Shown here: positions 34,580-44,579 of the stretch, in pieces | Numbering within the stretch: the first letter of the stretch is position 1 | Layout of the letters: every line of letters starts with the position of its first letter | Assembly (NCBI GenBank): GCA_036186865.1 | Contig: AP025055.1 | Span: 26,639,830-26,703,829, forward strand | DNA from: Eustoma russellianum | Taxonomy: Eukaryota; Streptophyta; Magnoliopsida; Gentianales; Gentianaceae | Length of the DNA stretch: 64,000 bases | Direction: 5' to 3' | Notes under the pieces: generated by a model | Database searches by the model: none | Told to the model about the DNA's origin: nothing | The model's input: the letters and a program-made list of their open reading frames with translations, nothing else | Made by a program: the position numbers and the translations under genes

Positions 34580-34712
34580 ACACCACATATATACATATAC
34601 ATGCATACATACATACAGACACACATGCATACATACGTACATACATACATACATATATACATATATATATACATATATATATACATATATATATATACAC
34701 ACATATATATAT
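34580..34712. repeat. ATAC/ATAT microsatellite
   Basis: Imperfect run of ACAT, ACATATAT and TATA units, about 130 bp. Long artificial reading frames cross it on both strands (Tyr/Ile/Cys/Met repeats). Confidence 0.9.
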
Positions 34713-34751
34713 GAACATGTTCGTGGAGCTATTTTCACATGGTGTTCGGCA

Positions 34752-35360
34752 ATGCAGGACAAGAAATTTGCTCATCCTTTGCCATATCTTACCTCGCTTA
34801 AATTTGCGCCACCAATCACATACAAAAGACCTCGCTTGGTGAAGTGGCATCTGCCTCCTATGGGACGACTTAAGTTAAATGTTGATGCGGCTGTTGGGAA
34901 AAAGTCTGCGTCAGGAGGAGCTGTATTGAGAAATGAAAGAGGACATCTCGTCTCTGCTATATGTTTTGCTCTCCTCCGTTTATCGCCACTGCGGGCTGAA
35001 ATACAAGCAATGCTCTTTTCCATCCTCTACTATGCTTCAGATCACCATTGCATCATTGTGGAAACGGACTGTAAATCTATACTATCGCTTATACCGAACA
35101 AGCCATCTTCAACAGGAAGTCTCTCACAGGACCTTGACCGACTTATTAATATTATGACTATCAACCAAGTAACATTGCAATACATTCCGCGTGAGGCAAA
35201 TGCGGCAGCACACCTCTTAGCGCGGCATGGTTTTCACCTCACAGCACATCAGTTCATGAACTTCCAGCTGAAGTGCGTGGAACATTACAGTTGGATCTGC
35301 GACAACTTCCCACTATGCGCCTATAAATGTCTCACATCGTGTTGGCGATTGCTCTATTGA
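34752..35360 (+). CDS. RNase H-fold (RVT_3) protein, LINE-derived type
   Basis: An open frame of 202 codons from ATG 34752 to TGA 35358-35360. LPPMGRLKLNVDAAV gives the first catalytic Asp, LSPLRAEIQAMLFSILYYA the Glu, IIVETDCKSILSLI the second Asp, and YIPREANAAAHLLARHG the C-terminal helix, with His where many members have Asp. This is the plant RVT_3 domain, found at the C-terminus of non-LTR retrotransposons and in free-standing plant proteins. No reverse transcriptase lies upstream: a microsatellite does. The frame extends upstream of 34752 to 34545 through the microsatellite; I chose the first Met after it. It may be a LINE end fragment or a solitary gene; expression is unknown. Confidence 0.6.
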   Translation: MQDKKFAHPLPYLTSLKFAPPITYKRPRLVKWHLPPMGRLKLNVDAAVGKKSASGGAVLRNERGHLVSAICFALLRLSPLRAEIQAMLFSILYYASDHHCIIVETDCKSILSLIPNKPSSTGSLSQDLDRLINIMTINQVTLQYIPREANAAAHLLARHGFHLTAHQFMNFQLKCVEHYSWICDNFPLCAYKCLTSCWRLLY

Positions 35361-35953
35361 GTTGCCTGTGTTTATACGCACAGGCAACATTGGTGCGTAT
35401 CAAACTCATCAATTACAACTTATGTTTACTCTTATGCTATTTTTGGTGTTGCCAAAACAAATGCTGGACTGCCGTGGGAGGCAAACAATCTGGAGGCAGC
35501 ACCAACAAACATTTCTTCTCCACATCAGTATCATGGCCCGGACGCTATTCATTGCCACCTTGGTTCAATTGGACTCAAGGTGGCTGGGGTACGTATGTTC
35601 AAATGTTTTCTTCTCTCAGCAGTTTCTTCTCACCGCTACTTATATGTCAATATTTATATTCGTCTGAGGTGAACTGGAGCAACATTAAATGGAGACAAAA
35701 TCAACTTCAACTTGGCCTGTGTGAGGTATATCATTCACTGTGGATCCTTTCCAAGAGGTCATCGCAAGTGTTCAAGCCTAGTCACCAACACCATTTCTGC
35801 AAAGCGACATCAACAACGAACGAAGACTTGCATAGTTCATGGACAGCACATTACATTTCACTTACATCACAAACTGTCACATTTATGTGGTCCAATCATA
35901 TAAATATGCACGTTTTTTCCTTCGCCAAGGTTTTATCCACAAGGGTGGTTTTA
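35361..35953. other. Unassigned sequence before element H
   Basis: No domain recognised. A long forward frame (35327-36067) crosses into the LTR of H and is therefore unlikely to be a gene. The end (CCAAGGTTTTATCCACAAGG ... TTACTTGG, continuing at 44369 as CAAGGTTTTAATG) looks like a retroelement 3' region, but I cannot name it. Confidence 0.3.
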
Positions 35954-35958
35954 CTTGG
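35954..35958. other. Left TSD of element H (CTTGG)
   Basis: CTTGG occurs here and again at 44364-44368, flanking the two LTRs. Confidence 0.95.
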
Positions 35959-36195
35959 TGTTATGCCCCGCACCCTCCGTAGGGTAGTTAAAAGACAAAG
36001 AAGGATTTCACAGAAATTAATGACGGTCAACGGAAATAAATTAGGCATTTATATGAGGATTAATTAGAAATTAATGAGGGGATTTAATATTAGAATTTAT
36101 TTATATTTAATTTAGAATTAAATAATTAAGGTTTATCCTTTAAGATAAATTAGATTAAGGATATAATTTAGAAACACCAAACTTTCCCCTTCCCA

Positions 36196-36203
36196 TATAT
36201 AAA
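36196..36203 (+). promoter_or_regulatory. TATA box of element H
   Basis: TATATAAA lies in an otherwise C-rich context (CCCTTCCCA...). The same box is at 42083-42090 in the 3' LTR. It is followed at once by the inverted repeat AAACTGAC / GTCAGTTT (36201-36221). Confidence 0.75.
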
Positions 36204-36820
36204 CTGACTGAACGTCAGTTTTTCCCATCCCTCAGAAAAAGCGTCGACTCCTTGCTCCCCCTAAGCCCTAGCCGTTTCCCCAAAGGTGTAGGAGAGGAAG
36301 ACACCCTCAAGTTTTGATCCAAACTCCGTCCGTTCTCCAATCCGTCTTCGAGTAATCACAGGCAAGTAACTTTCTTATAAGTTCTTACGATTTGTGAAAG
36401 ATAAAGGGCCTATTTTGGTATCAATTTGGATCACCATGCAGTAATTTCTCTATGTGAATCTACTTGTGAGATCTATGTGTTTTGGTTTGAGATTTGGCCA
36501 TTATATGTTGAAATCTTGTTCGTTGATTGTTGTTTATATGAGATCATGTAAATCCCAATCCCTTGAACCCTACTTTGTTGATAATGGTGGTTGAAGGGAG
36601 GGGAGAGTGAAAAGATTTGATCTTTGGGTTGATTTGATAAGTACTTTGAGTGCTAGGCTTGAATCCGTGAATCGTATGCTAAAGATGTTGTCTTGGGTGA
36701 TTTTAGGATGGATTGATAGTGGGAAATAGGCTTGGAATGGTTTTGAAGGAAGTTGGGGTCGAATTGGGGGTTATTTCTGCAGTTTCTGCAGAAAAGTGCA
36801 GAATGGTGTTCTGGAACGGG

Positions 36821-37060
36821 GACGTCGATCGATCGACGTCAGGGTATGACGTACGTCGATCGATCGATGTATAGCAAGTGAGGGTATGACGTGCCTCAGA
36901 AGGACGTAGATCGATCGACGTAGGATGAGTGAGAGTTCGACGTGCCTCAGATGAACGTCGATCGATCGACGTAGATTGAGTGAGAGATCGACGTGCCTCA
37001 GATGGACGTCGATCGATCGACGTCAGGGTATGACGTACGTCAATCGATCGACGTCAGGGT
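36821..37060 (+). repeat. Array of GTCGATCGATCGAC palindromes
   Basis: About six copies of ACGTCGATCGATCGACGT-type palindromes (first one GACGTCGATCGATCGACGTC, 36821-36840, perfect) are separated by AGGGTATGACGTACGTC or GTGCCTCAGATGAACGTC spacers. TGACGT/ACGT cores, the binding core of plant bZIP factors, recur between them. The second LTR has the same array at 42708-42947. Confidence 0.9.
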
Positions 37061-37550
37061 ATGACGTCAACCAGTTTTGTGGGAAAGCAAGGGAAGAAAG
37101 AGGGAAGCTAGGGGATCCTTTGGGTGACCTTAGGGACTTCTTAAGATCTGATTAAAGGTAGTCTAAGTCTCAGGAACATGGCTTAGGATGGTGAATCAAC
37201 TTGGGAAGTTCGAAAGGGGTTTTCGAATCGCATTTCAAGGAGAACGACTTAGGAGGGTTAGGAGATGAACGTACGAGGTGTTCAACGAAGAATGGTTAGG
37301 GATACTTACCTTAGGGTGTGAACCTTAGAGTCAAGACTAAGTGTGGACGAAATGGTTGAAGCCTAAGTTAGGATGGGTAAGTCAGTGAAAGCTTGTGTGT
37401 TGCTTGTACTTGCGCATGTGTACATGAACTACTTATGTGAATAGCATACGAGAATGAGAAATGAGAATGAAATGAGGAGTCCTGCATCATGGCACGTGCA
37501 TTTGCATATTGATTTGAAAAGAAAGGTGCTTCGGCACAGATTTGCGAAGG

Positions 37551-37785
37551 TGTCCTGCAGTGTTAACCGGGATGGAAATTTAAGCCGGGGTGCATTGCAG
37601 GGCACAAAAGACTGTAACGTAAACCGGGATGGAAATATAAGCCGGGGAGCGTTACAGGGTATAAAGTTGTCTGTAATGCTAATCGGGATGGAAATATAAG
37701 CCGAGGTGCATTACAGGGTATAAAGTTGGCTGTAACGTAAACCGGGATGGAAATATAAGCCGGAGCGCGTTACAGGGTATAAAGT
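37551..37785 (+). repeat. Four tandem stem-loop units in the 5' LTR of H
   Basis: Units at 37555-37600, 37612-37657, 37671-37716 and 37730-37775, each 46 nt, spaced by 11-13 nt (GGTATAAAGTTG-type). Each folds as an 8-bp outer helix, a 4x4 internal loop, a 4-bp inner helix and a 14-nt loop GATGGAAATATAAG. The outer helices are CTGCAGTG/CATTGCAG, CTGTAACG/CGTTACAG, CTGTAATG/CATTACAG and CTGTAACG/CGTTACAG; the inner ones are CCGG/CCGG, except TCGG/CCGA in unit 3. Changes on one arm are matched on the other. Confidence 0.9.
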
Positions 37786-38478
37786 TATATGAAGTGACCG
37801 GACATTATGACATGCATTGCACTGTTTCAAAAGAGAAAGCGTTCATGCATATGTGAATGTGTAGTGTAGTGCATATTTGACATGCATCACGAGAGTCAAT
37901 GTGGTATGAATGTGAATGTTATTAGATTGCCAATAAATTGTTATTGGCGCGTAAATTGCTGTATTTGCTTTATTACGTTACTCACTTATGTATATTTGGA
38001 AGTTACAAGACATGTGCCCCACCATTCCCTTGAATTACATATTACTCATGTCTTGCCATGTGTTGATCCCGTATGTCTTATAAGCGGGTTACTTGCTAGC
38101 GTTTTTCGCTAAGGGTACTGCCTTTGTGTTACAGGAGAACCTGAGTATGACATGATTTTCGTTGAGGACGACGGCGAGTGGGCAGAATGGGATGTTTAGA
38201 CCTCAAGAAGAGAATTGATTAGACAGTTTCTGTTATTTTTATTTCTTAACTCTTTTGGAGATTTAGATGGCTACGACCATACACAGTTCTTTTGGTATTC
38301 ACATTGTCGGTTGACGTACTGTATTGATGATTTAGATTACCGAGATATGTTTCCGCGCTTATTTCTCTTACGTCATCGATGATGTGTATTCGAGAGATGA
38401 GACGTCTTGTAGTCTTCTCAGTAAGCTACGACGGGTGAACCGATTCGGGTTCCGCTGTCCGGGTCGGGGCGCTACAGG

Positions 38479-38490
38479 TGGTATCAGAGC
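38479..38490 (+). other. Primer-binding site (tRNA-iMet) of element H
   Basis: TGGTATCAGAGC begins two bases after the LTR end, a perfect complement to the initiator tRNA-Met 3' end. Confidence 0.97.
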
Positions 38491-38569
38491 CTAGGCTTCA
38501 GATCTACCTCGGAGACCTAGGTTATGACAAGTAGAGTCTTAAGCAATGATCTTCACCTTAAGTTGATAT

Positions 38570-38599
38570 TTATGTCTAAGTATATGATCTTAGACATAA
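38570..38599 (+). other. Leader hairpin downstream of the primer site
   Basis: TTATGTCTAAG (38570-38580) and CTTAGACATAA (38589-38599) form a perfect 11-bp stem with an 8-nt loop, between primer site and gag start. By position it could serve in RNA packaging or dimerisation; that is an inference. Confidence 0.7.
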
Positions 38600-38755
38600 G
38601 TTTGATTGGGCTGGGTGTGTACGAGCGCGATAAAGGTTAATCAATAAATGTTACTCTACTTAGGGTACAAATTCTACCTTGTACAACGCATAGGGGCTTT
38701 CAGTACTTATATTTTTGGAATTGCTGAAAGCTAATAAGCGTTGATTTTGCAGAAA

Positions 38756-38851
38756 ATGCCTCCCAGAAGAGACAACCAAGGAAACGGTGGAAATGGAAAC
38801 AACAATAACCCTCCTCCACCACCACCACCAGTGTTAGTACCTAGGCACTGA
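38756..38851 (+). pseudogene. Element H gag remnant (N-terminus)
   Basis: ATG at 38756 gives 31 codons: MPPRRDNQGNG, an Asn/Gly run and a Pro run, then a TGA at 38849-38851. MPPRR starts are common in Tekay/Del Gag. Just after the stop, in another frame, LIDAITVIAQSVAQQQQPP continues the family pattern, and weak similarity fades by about 39040. A frameshift therefore ended the gene early. There is no capsid or zinc-knuckle region. Confidence 0.75.
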
Positions 38852-39321
38852 TAGACGCTATCACAGTGATAGCGCAAAGTGTTGCTCAACAGCAGCAACC
38901 ACCCCTCCTCTACCACCGCTTTGGCGGGACATAAGGTATTACACTGGGGCAGATGCGAAGCGTGGATGTCCCAACCTTTGAGGGAATCACTCTGAGGATA
39001 CGGCCCCATCGCACGCCGTACTTCTCCAGGCCCTGATATTAGAAAATAACTGACGATTTTACCCTTAAGACACAATCTCAGACCTAAGTGATGATTTGAA
39101 CTTAAGATGATCATGAACATAGGCACTGACCTCAGTTATAAGCGATGATTCTGCACATAAGTCACGATCTTAGACGTAAGTAATGATATTGATTACGAGT
39201 TGACCTTAGACATAAGTATGGAATTAGTAATAGGTGTTGATTATGTACTAATTATGATTGGGAGATAACACGCGATCTTAGAGATAAGAATGATGATGCT
39301 AAGAACGATCCTAGAGATAAG

Positions 39322-41800
39322 TTATAATCCTAAACCGAAGAGGGCCAACGGTTTTGGACGCACGTACATCTAAGATACCCCATACAATTCTCCCTTATCT
39401 AAGGATGATCACAACTCTCTAAGACGTGATCTTAGTAACCCTAGTTGAACAGTATATAATTGATTTGAATGAATTATGATGTCAATCAGAACATCCTAGT
39501 ACAAACCTTAGATCCATATTACCGGGTCAGGCAGTAACTCGGGCTCCCTTACCATAATTGTAATATAGCACCTGACACCATTAGGGTAAACTACAGAAGG
39601 TCCATATTCTTACCTGGACGGTAATACCATAGTAGGCTTAGGACTAAGTTGGGACCATAGCTACTAAGAAATGAATAGTAATAGTGGAGTAAATACTAAG
39701 GGAGGATTTATAGTAGCATGACAGAAATTGAGCAACGATTTATAAGCATTACGACCAGTAGAGTTAGTGAAAGATACTGTCAACGGAGTTTATAGTTTAC
39801 AATTAAGATGTCAATTTTAGAATTACCAAAATAGGCCGATCATATTAGACTCATTGTCAATATTGATCGGTAGCGACATATGAGAATCGATTATATTTTA
39901 CACTGTGGAGCAATAAAGTGTCACAAAATCTTTCGCTAAGTGATGAACCCCTAGAAACAATGGGTTACTTGGCTTGAGTCGGGTTGGCTTGAAATTGCAA
40001 GGGAGCCAGCATGAACAAGTAATGATTGCTTTTCAGGTCAGATTTAACGGAGTTACTATTAGCGGTTAAAAACAACCCAGTGAGAAGTGCAATGGATCAG
40101 GGTGGCCCATGGAAGTACGGTGAATGAGAATACCTTAAGACGATTAATATCTAGTTTGTCATGCTAAGATTGGACAGTCTCAGCTAAAGATGTTAGCATG
40201 AATAGACGAACATTAGACCTATAAGTTACGGTACTTAGGTAGAATTTACCTTGACCGTAAGAGTGAATCATAGAAATTATATGAAGTATGGGCAAATATT
40301 TTTCAAGTGGTTAAGTATTTATACATGAGCACGTACGCCAAGATATGCCTTATATTTCAAAGATTTTTCAATGTTTCTAAGTATTTTAATTAGGGTGCTT
40401 ATTTGTATAGTCTGCTAACTTAACAATGCTATATTTTGTTCCGCCTTCGTATTTCCACCTGATGGAATTTCAACTACGATTGACAAACTCTAAAAAATAG
40501 ATACATTTTAAAATGTTGAGGATTTGAAAAACAATATGTCTGTATATTTCTGGTATTATTTCGCAAATTTTCGTTTCACCATGTTTATTTTGTTAAAATG
40601 ATGAGAGTTGTTGATTATCGATATCGTAAGCATTTTATCCTTGGAATTATCACCTGCTTGCTACGAAGTTACCTAATAATTTACGAGACAAAAATAGTTG
40701 CAAAACATACATTCTTTTTAAAAGAGATATGCCACTTCCAAATTATTTTATTCAACTTCATGTCGTTGAGTTTCCAATGGTGTTAAGGAGGTCCTACCTG
40801 AAACACTCTTGAGAGTAGGATATGCCCATATATATTCTTTTCTTCCTCGTTTGAGACATTCTTGCGAACAAGTTAGTTTTTTTTATAAGAGGTCATGTGA
40901 ATCAACATCTGCGAAGACGATTTTATAATATTTTAGCTCGCATGTTTACAAAAAAAAAAAATTAAATACTGTATAACTAATCGAAGCTATATTTTGAATT
41001 ATAGCCACTTAAACTGCATTTTATTTAAAAAGAAGCATGTCCATACATGTAGTTCGTATACTAGGCTTATGACGGTATCTATGAGAGATTAAGAGCATGA
41101 TTATAGAGCTAGTTGATAGGTATATAAGAATTGCTTTTGAAGACTTAGTTGCGTTAAGGAGGGGTAACGGTTACCGTATTGGCATACACAAAGGAGGTTA
41201 GTATGGTTGAGTATTTAATGGTAAATCATATGGGATAAGTTTATGAATCGGGATCGTAGATTTCGATAAGCTAGGTGATACACGTCAAGTGGGTAAGTGG
41301 AAGATTGTAAGCACTCATTAGCGAGGACTGAGGATTGAATCGCATAAGGACTAGAGCACCTTAAGGGACGTAGTATTGACTAAATTAAATCGTACTAGAG
41401 TACAACATATTTCGAAAAATACATATGGCCTTAGGGATGAGTCTTGTGAGCAAGGCGTTGAGTTAAGGATTGTAATACACTTAAGAACTGATTTTAGAGG
41501 GTTGGTCAGGATGGCAACTATAAGTTCGATATAGACCGACGATTAAGTCATGAAGCGTGTATATTGACGTTACACTTAAGGTTGATTCGAGGACTATACA
41601 AGAATAGGTTACGATCTATCAGGCAGAGGACAATGGATTTAAAGAGTACATTGTGTGCTTACACACTGAATGATTTGAGAACTTAGTCCTGTACCGAGGA
41701 AGTGAAATGGGTACCATATCGGTATACGCAAGGGATACTAATTTCGGTCATGACCAAAGTAAATAGTTTAGGAAGGGCTATACTAAGCCATTAATTTCGT
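39322..41800. other. Non-coding interior of element H
   Basis: About 2.5 kb in which I find no polymerase, integrase, protease or RNase H motifs and no long open frame. It contains a 62-codon frame (40598-40786) without recognisable domains and an A-run at about 40950. It may be replaced or highly decayed pol, or captured unrelated DNA. Confidence 0.6.
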
Positions 41801-41805
41801 AACGC

Positions 41806-41845
41806 ACAAGTTTCGAGGACGAAACTTTTTGTAAGGGGGGTGGAA
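41806..41845 (+). other. Pre-LTR segment and polypurine tract of element H
   Basis: CAAGTTTCGAGGACGAAAC followed by GTAAGGGGGGTGGAA directly before the 3' LTR. This arrangement is typical of Tekay/Del elements and shows that the 3' replication signals are kept. Confidence 0.85.
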
Positions 41846-44363
41846 TGTTATGCCCCGCACCCTCCGTAGGGTAGTTAAAAGACAAAGAAGGATTTCACAG
41901 AAATTAATGACGGTCAACGGAAATAAATTAGGCATTTATATGAGGATTAATTAGAAATTAATGAGGGGATTTAATATTAGAATTTATTTATATTTAATTT
42001 AGAATTAAATAATTAAGGTTTATCCTTTAAGATAAATTAGATTAAGGATATAATTTAGAAACACCAAACTTTCCCCTTCCCATATATAAACTGACTGAAC
42101 GTCAGTTTTTCCCATCCCTCAGAAAAAGCGTCGACTCCTTGCTCCCCCTAAGCCCTAGCCGTTTCCCCAAAGGTGTAGGAGAGGAAGACACCCTCAAGTT
42201 TTGATCCAAACTCCGTCCGTTCTCCAATCCGTCTTCGAGTAATCACAGGCAAGTAACTTTCTTATAAGTTCTTACGATTTGTGAAAGATAAAGGGCCTAT
42301 TTTGGTATCAATTTGGATCACCATGCAGTAATTTCTCTATGTGAATCTACTTGTGAGATCTATGTGTTTTGGTTTGAGATTTGGCCATTATATGTTGAAA
42401 TCTTGTTTGTTGATTGTTGTTTATATGAGATCATGTAAATCCCAATCCCTTGAACCCTACTTTGTTGATAATGGTGGTTGAAGGGAGGGGAGAGTGAAAA
42501 GATTTGATCTTTGGGTTGATTTGATAAGTACTTTGAGTGCTAGGCTTGAATCCGTGAATCGTATGCTAAAGATGTTGTCTTGGGTGATTTTAGGATGGAT
42601 TGATAGTGGGAAATAGGCTTGGAATGGTTTTGAAGGAAGTTGGGGTCGAATTGGGGGTTATTTCTGCAGTTTCTGCAGAAAAGTGCAGAATGGTGTTCTG
42701 GAACGGGGACGTCGATCGATCGACGTCAGGGTATGACGTACGTCGATCGATCGACGTATAGCAAGTGAGGGTATGACGTGCCTCAGAAGGACGTAGATCG
42801 ATCGACGTAGGATGAGTGAGAGTTCGACGTGCCTCAGATGAACGTCGATCGATCGACGTAGATTGAGTGAGAGATCGACGTGCCTCAGATGGACGTCGAT
42901 CGATCGACGTCAGGGTATGACGTACGTCAATCGATCGACGTCAGGGTATGACGTCAACCAGTTTTGTGGGAAAGCAAGGGAAGAAAGAGGGAAGCTAGGG
43001 GATCCTTTGGGTGACCTTAGGGACTTCTTAAGACCTGATTAAAGGTAGTCTAAGTCTCGGGAACATGGCTTAGGATGGTGAATCAACTTGGGAAGTTCGA
43101 AAGGGGTTTTCGAATCGCATTTCAAGGAGAACGACTTAGGAGGGTTAGGAGATGAACGTACGAGGTGTTCAACGAATAATGGTTAGGGATACTTACCTTA
43201 GGGTGTGAACCTTAGAGTCAAGACTAAGTGTGGACGAAATGGTTGAAGCCTAAGTTAGGATGGGTAAGTCAGTGAAAGCTTGTGTGTTGCTTGTACTTGC
43301 GCATGTGTACATGAACTACTTATGTGAATAGCATACGAGAATGAGAAATGAGAATGAAATGAGGAGTCCTGCATCATGGCACGTGCATTTGCATATTGAT
43401 TTGAAAAGAAAGGTGCTTCGGCACAGATTTGCGAAGGTGTCCTGCAGTGTTAACCGGGATGGAAATTTAAGCCGGGGTGCATTGCAGGGCACAAAAGACT
43501 GTAACGTAAACCGGGATGGAAATATAAGCCGGGGAGCGTTACAGGGTATAAAGTTGTCTGTAATGCTAATCGGGATGGAAATATAAGCCGAGGTGCATTA
43601 CAGGGTATAAAGTTGGCTGTAACGTAAACCGGGATGGAAATATAAGCCGGGGCGCGTTACAGGGTATAAAGTTATATGAAGTGACCGGACATTATGACAT
43701 GCATTGCACTGTTTCAAAAGAGAAAGCGTTCATGCATATGTGAATGTGTAGTGTAGTGCATATTTGACATGCATCACGAGAGTCAATGTGGTATGAATGT
43801 GAATGTTATTAGATTGCCAATAAATTGTTATTGGCGCGTAAATTGCTGTATTTGCTTTATTACGTTACTCACTTATGTATATTTGGAAGTTACAAGACAT
43901 GTGCCCCACCATTCCCTTGAATTACATATTACTCATGTCTTGCCATGTGTTGATCCCGTATGTCTTATAAGCGGGTTACTTGCTAGCGTTTTTCGCTAAG
44001 GGTACTGCCTTTGTGTTACAGGAGAACCTGAGTATGACATGATTTTCGTTGAGGACGACGGCGAGTGGGCAGAATGGGATGTTTAGACCTCAAGAAGAGA
44101 ATTGATTAGACAGTTTCTGTTATTTTTATTTCTTAACTCTTTTGGAGATTTAGATGGCTACGACCATACACAGTTCTTTTGGTATTCACATTGTCGGTTG
44201 ACGTACTGTATTGATGATTTAGATTACCGAGATATGTTTCCGCGCTTATTTCTCTTACGTCATCGATGATGTGTATTCGAGAGATGAGACGTCTTGTAGT
44301 CTTCTCAGTAAGCTACGACGGGTGAACCGATTCGGGTTCCGCTGTCCGGGTCGGGGCGCTACA
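41846..44363 (+). repeat. 3' LTR of element H, 2518 bp
   Basis: Same length as the 5' LTR and nearly identical (differences seen around 42409, 42764, 43034, 43059, 43177 and 43651). The stem-loop array is at 43442-43662. CTTGG follows at 44364-44368. Confidence 0.97.
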
Positions 44364-44509
44364 CTTGGCAAGGTTTTAATGCGACATATCATATATGATT
44401 GGCGTTGTAGTATCATTAGCTATCTTCATTATTGGTTTCACTTTATGAACTATTTGTAATATGGTTTTCCCTCCGCCATAAGTGAGGTCATTAATAATAA
44501 ATTTCCTTT

Positions 44510-44511
<2 letters not shown>

Positions 44512-44547
<36 letters not shown>
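44512..44547. repeat. (AT)18 microsatellite
   Basis: Uninterrupted AT dinucleotide run of 36 bp. Confidence 0.95.
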
Positions 44548-44550
<3 letters not shown>

Positions 44551-44579
44551 TCTTTTCTCAAGACGTTAAGCTATATTCT

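Larger units (their letters stand above)
35959..38476 (+). repeat. 5' LTR of element H, 2518 bp
   Basis: TATA box TATATAAA at 36196-36203, only 237 bp into the LTR, so most of the LTR (about 2.2 kb) would be transcribed as R-U5 leader. It contains a hairpin at 36201-36221, the palindrome array 36821-37060, the four stem-loop units 37555-37775, and a possible 3' splice site at 38134. Confidence 0.97.
38548..39321 (+). repeat. Dispersed 15-nt motif GATCTTAGACATAAG
   Basis: Copies at 38548, 38586, 39074, 39166, 39202, 39274 and 39307, with consensus GAYCTTAGASRTAAG and one to four changes each. The motif includes one arm of the leader hairpin. Confidence 0.75.
35959..44363 (+). mobile_element. 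Element H: young non-autonomous Ty3/gypsy (Tekay/Del-like), 8.4 kb
   Basis: Two LTRs of exactly 2518 bp (35959-38476 and 41846-44363), TGTTATGCCCCGCACC to GTCGGGGCGCTACA, with perfect CTTGG duplications. By my reading they differ at only about six sites. The tRNA-iMet primer site (38479-38490), a gag-like start MPPRRDNQGNG at 38756 and the pre-LTR stretch CGAGGACGAAAC...AAGGGGGGTGGAA are typical of Tekay/Del chromoviruses. The 3369-bp interior has no protease, RT, RNase H or integrase motif on either strand, so it depends on enzymes from elsewhere. Confidence 0.95.

Noticed and set aside
34474..34762. Reverse frames of Tyr/Ile/Cys/Met repeats
   Set aside because: Translation of the ATAC/ATAT microsatellite.
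35327..36067. 246-codon frame with a signal-peptide-like start
   Set aside because: It runs across the 5' boundary and TSD of element H, so it cannot be an old gene; no domain seen.
37454..37699. 81-codon frame with VNRDGNLSRGALQG repeats inside the LTR of H
   Set aside because: The 59-bp repeat period breaks the frame after two units, while base pairing is preserved, so structure explains it better than protein.
36821..37775. CRISPR-like array (palindromes with spacers)
   Set aside because: Plant nuclear retrotransposon context; units vary and 'spacers' are themselves repeated; no cas genes.
37882..38112. 76-codon frame in the LTR of H (also at 43769-43999)
   Set aside because: No recognisable domain; its second copy is only the duplicated LTR.
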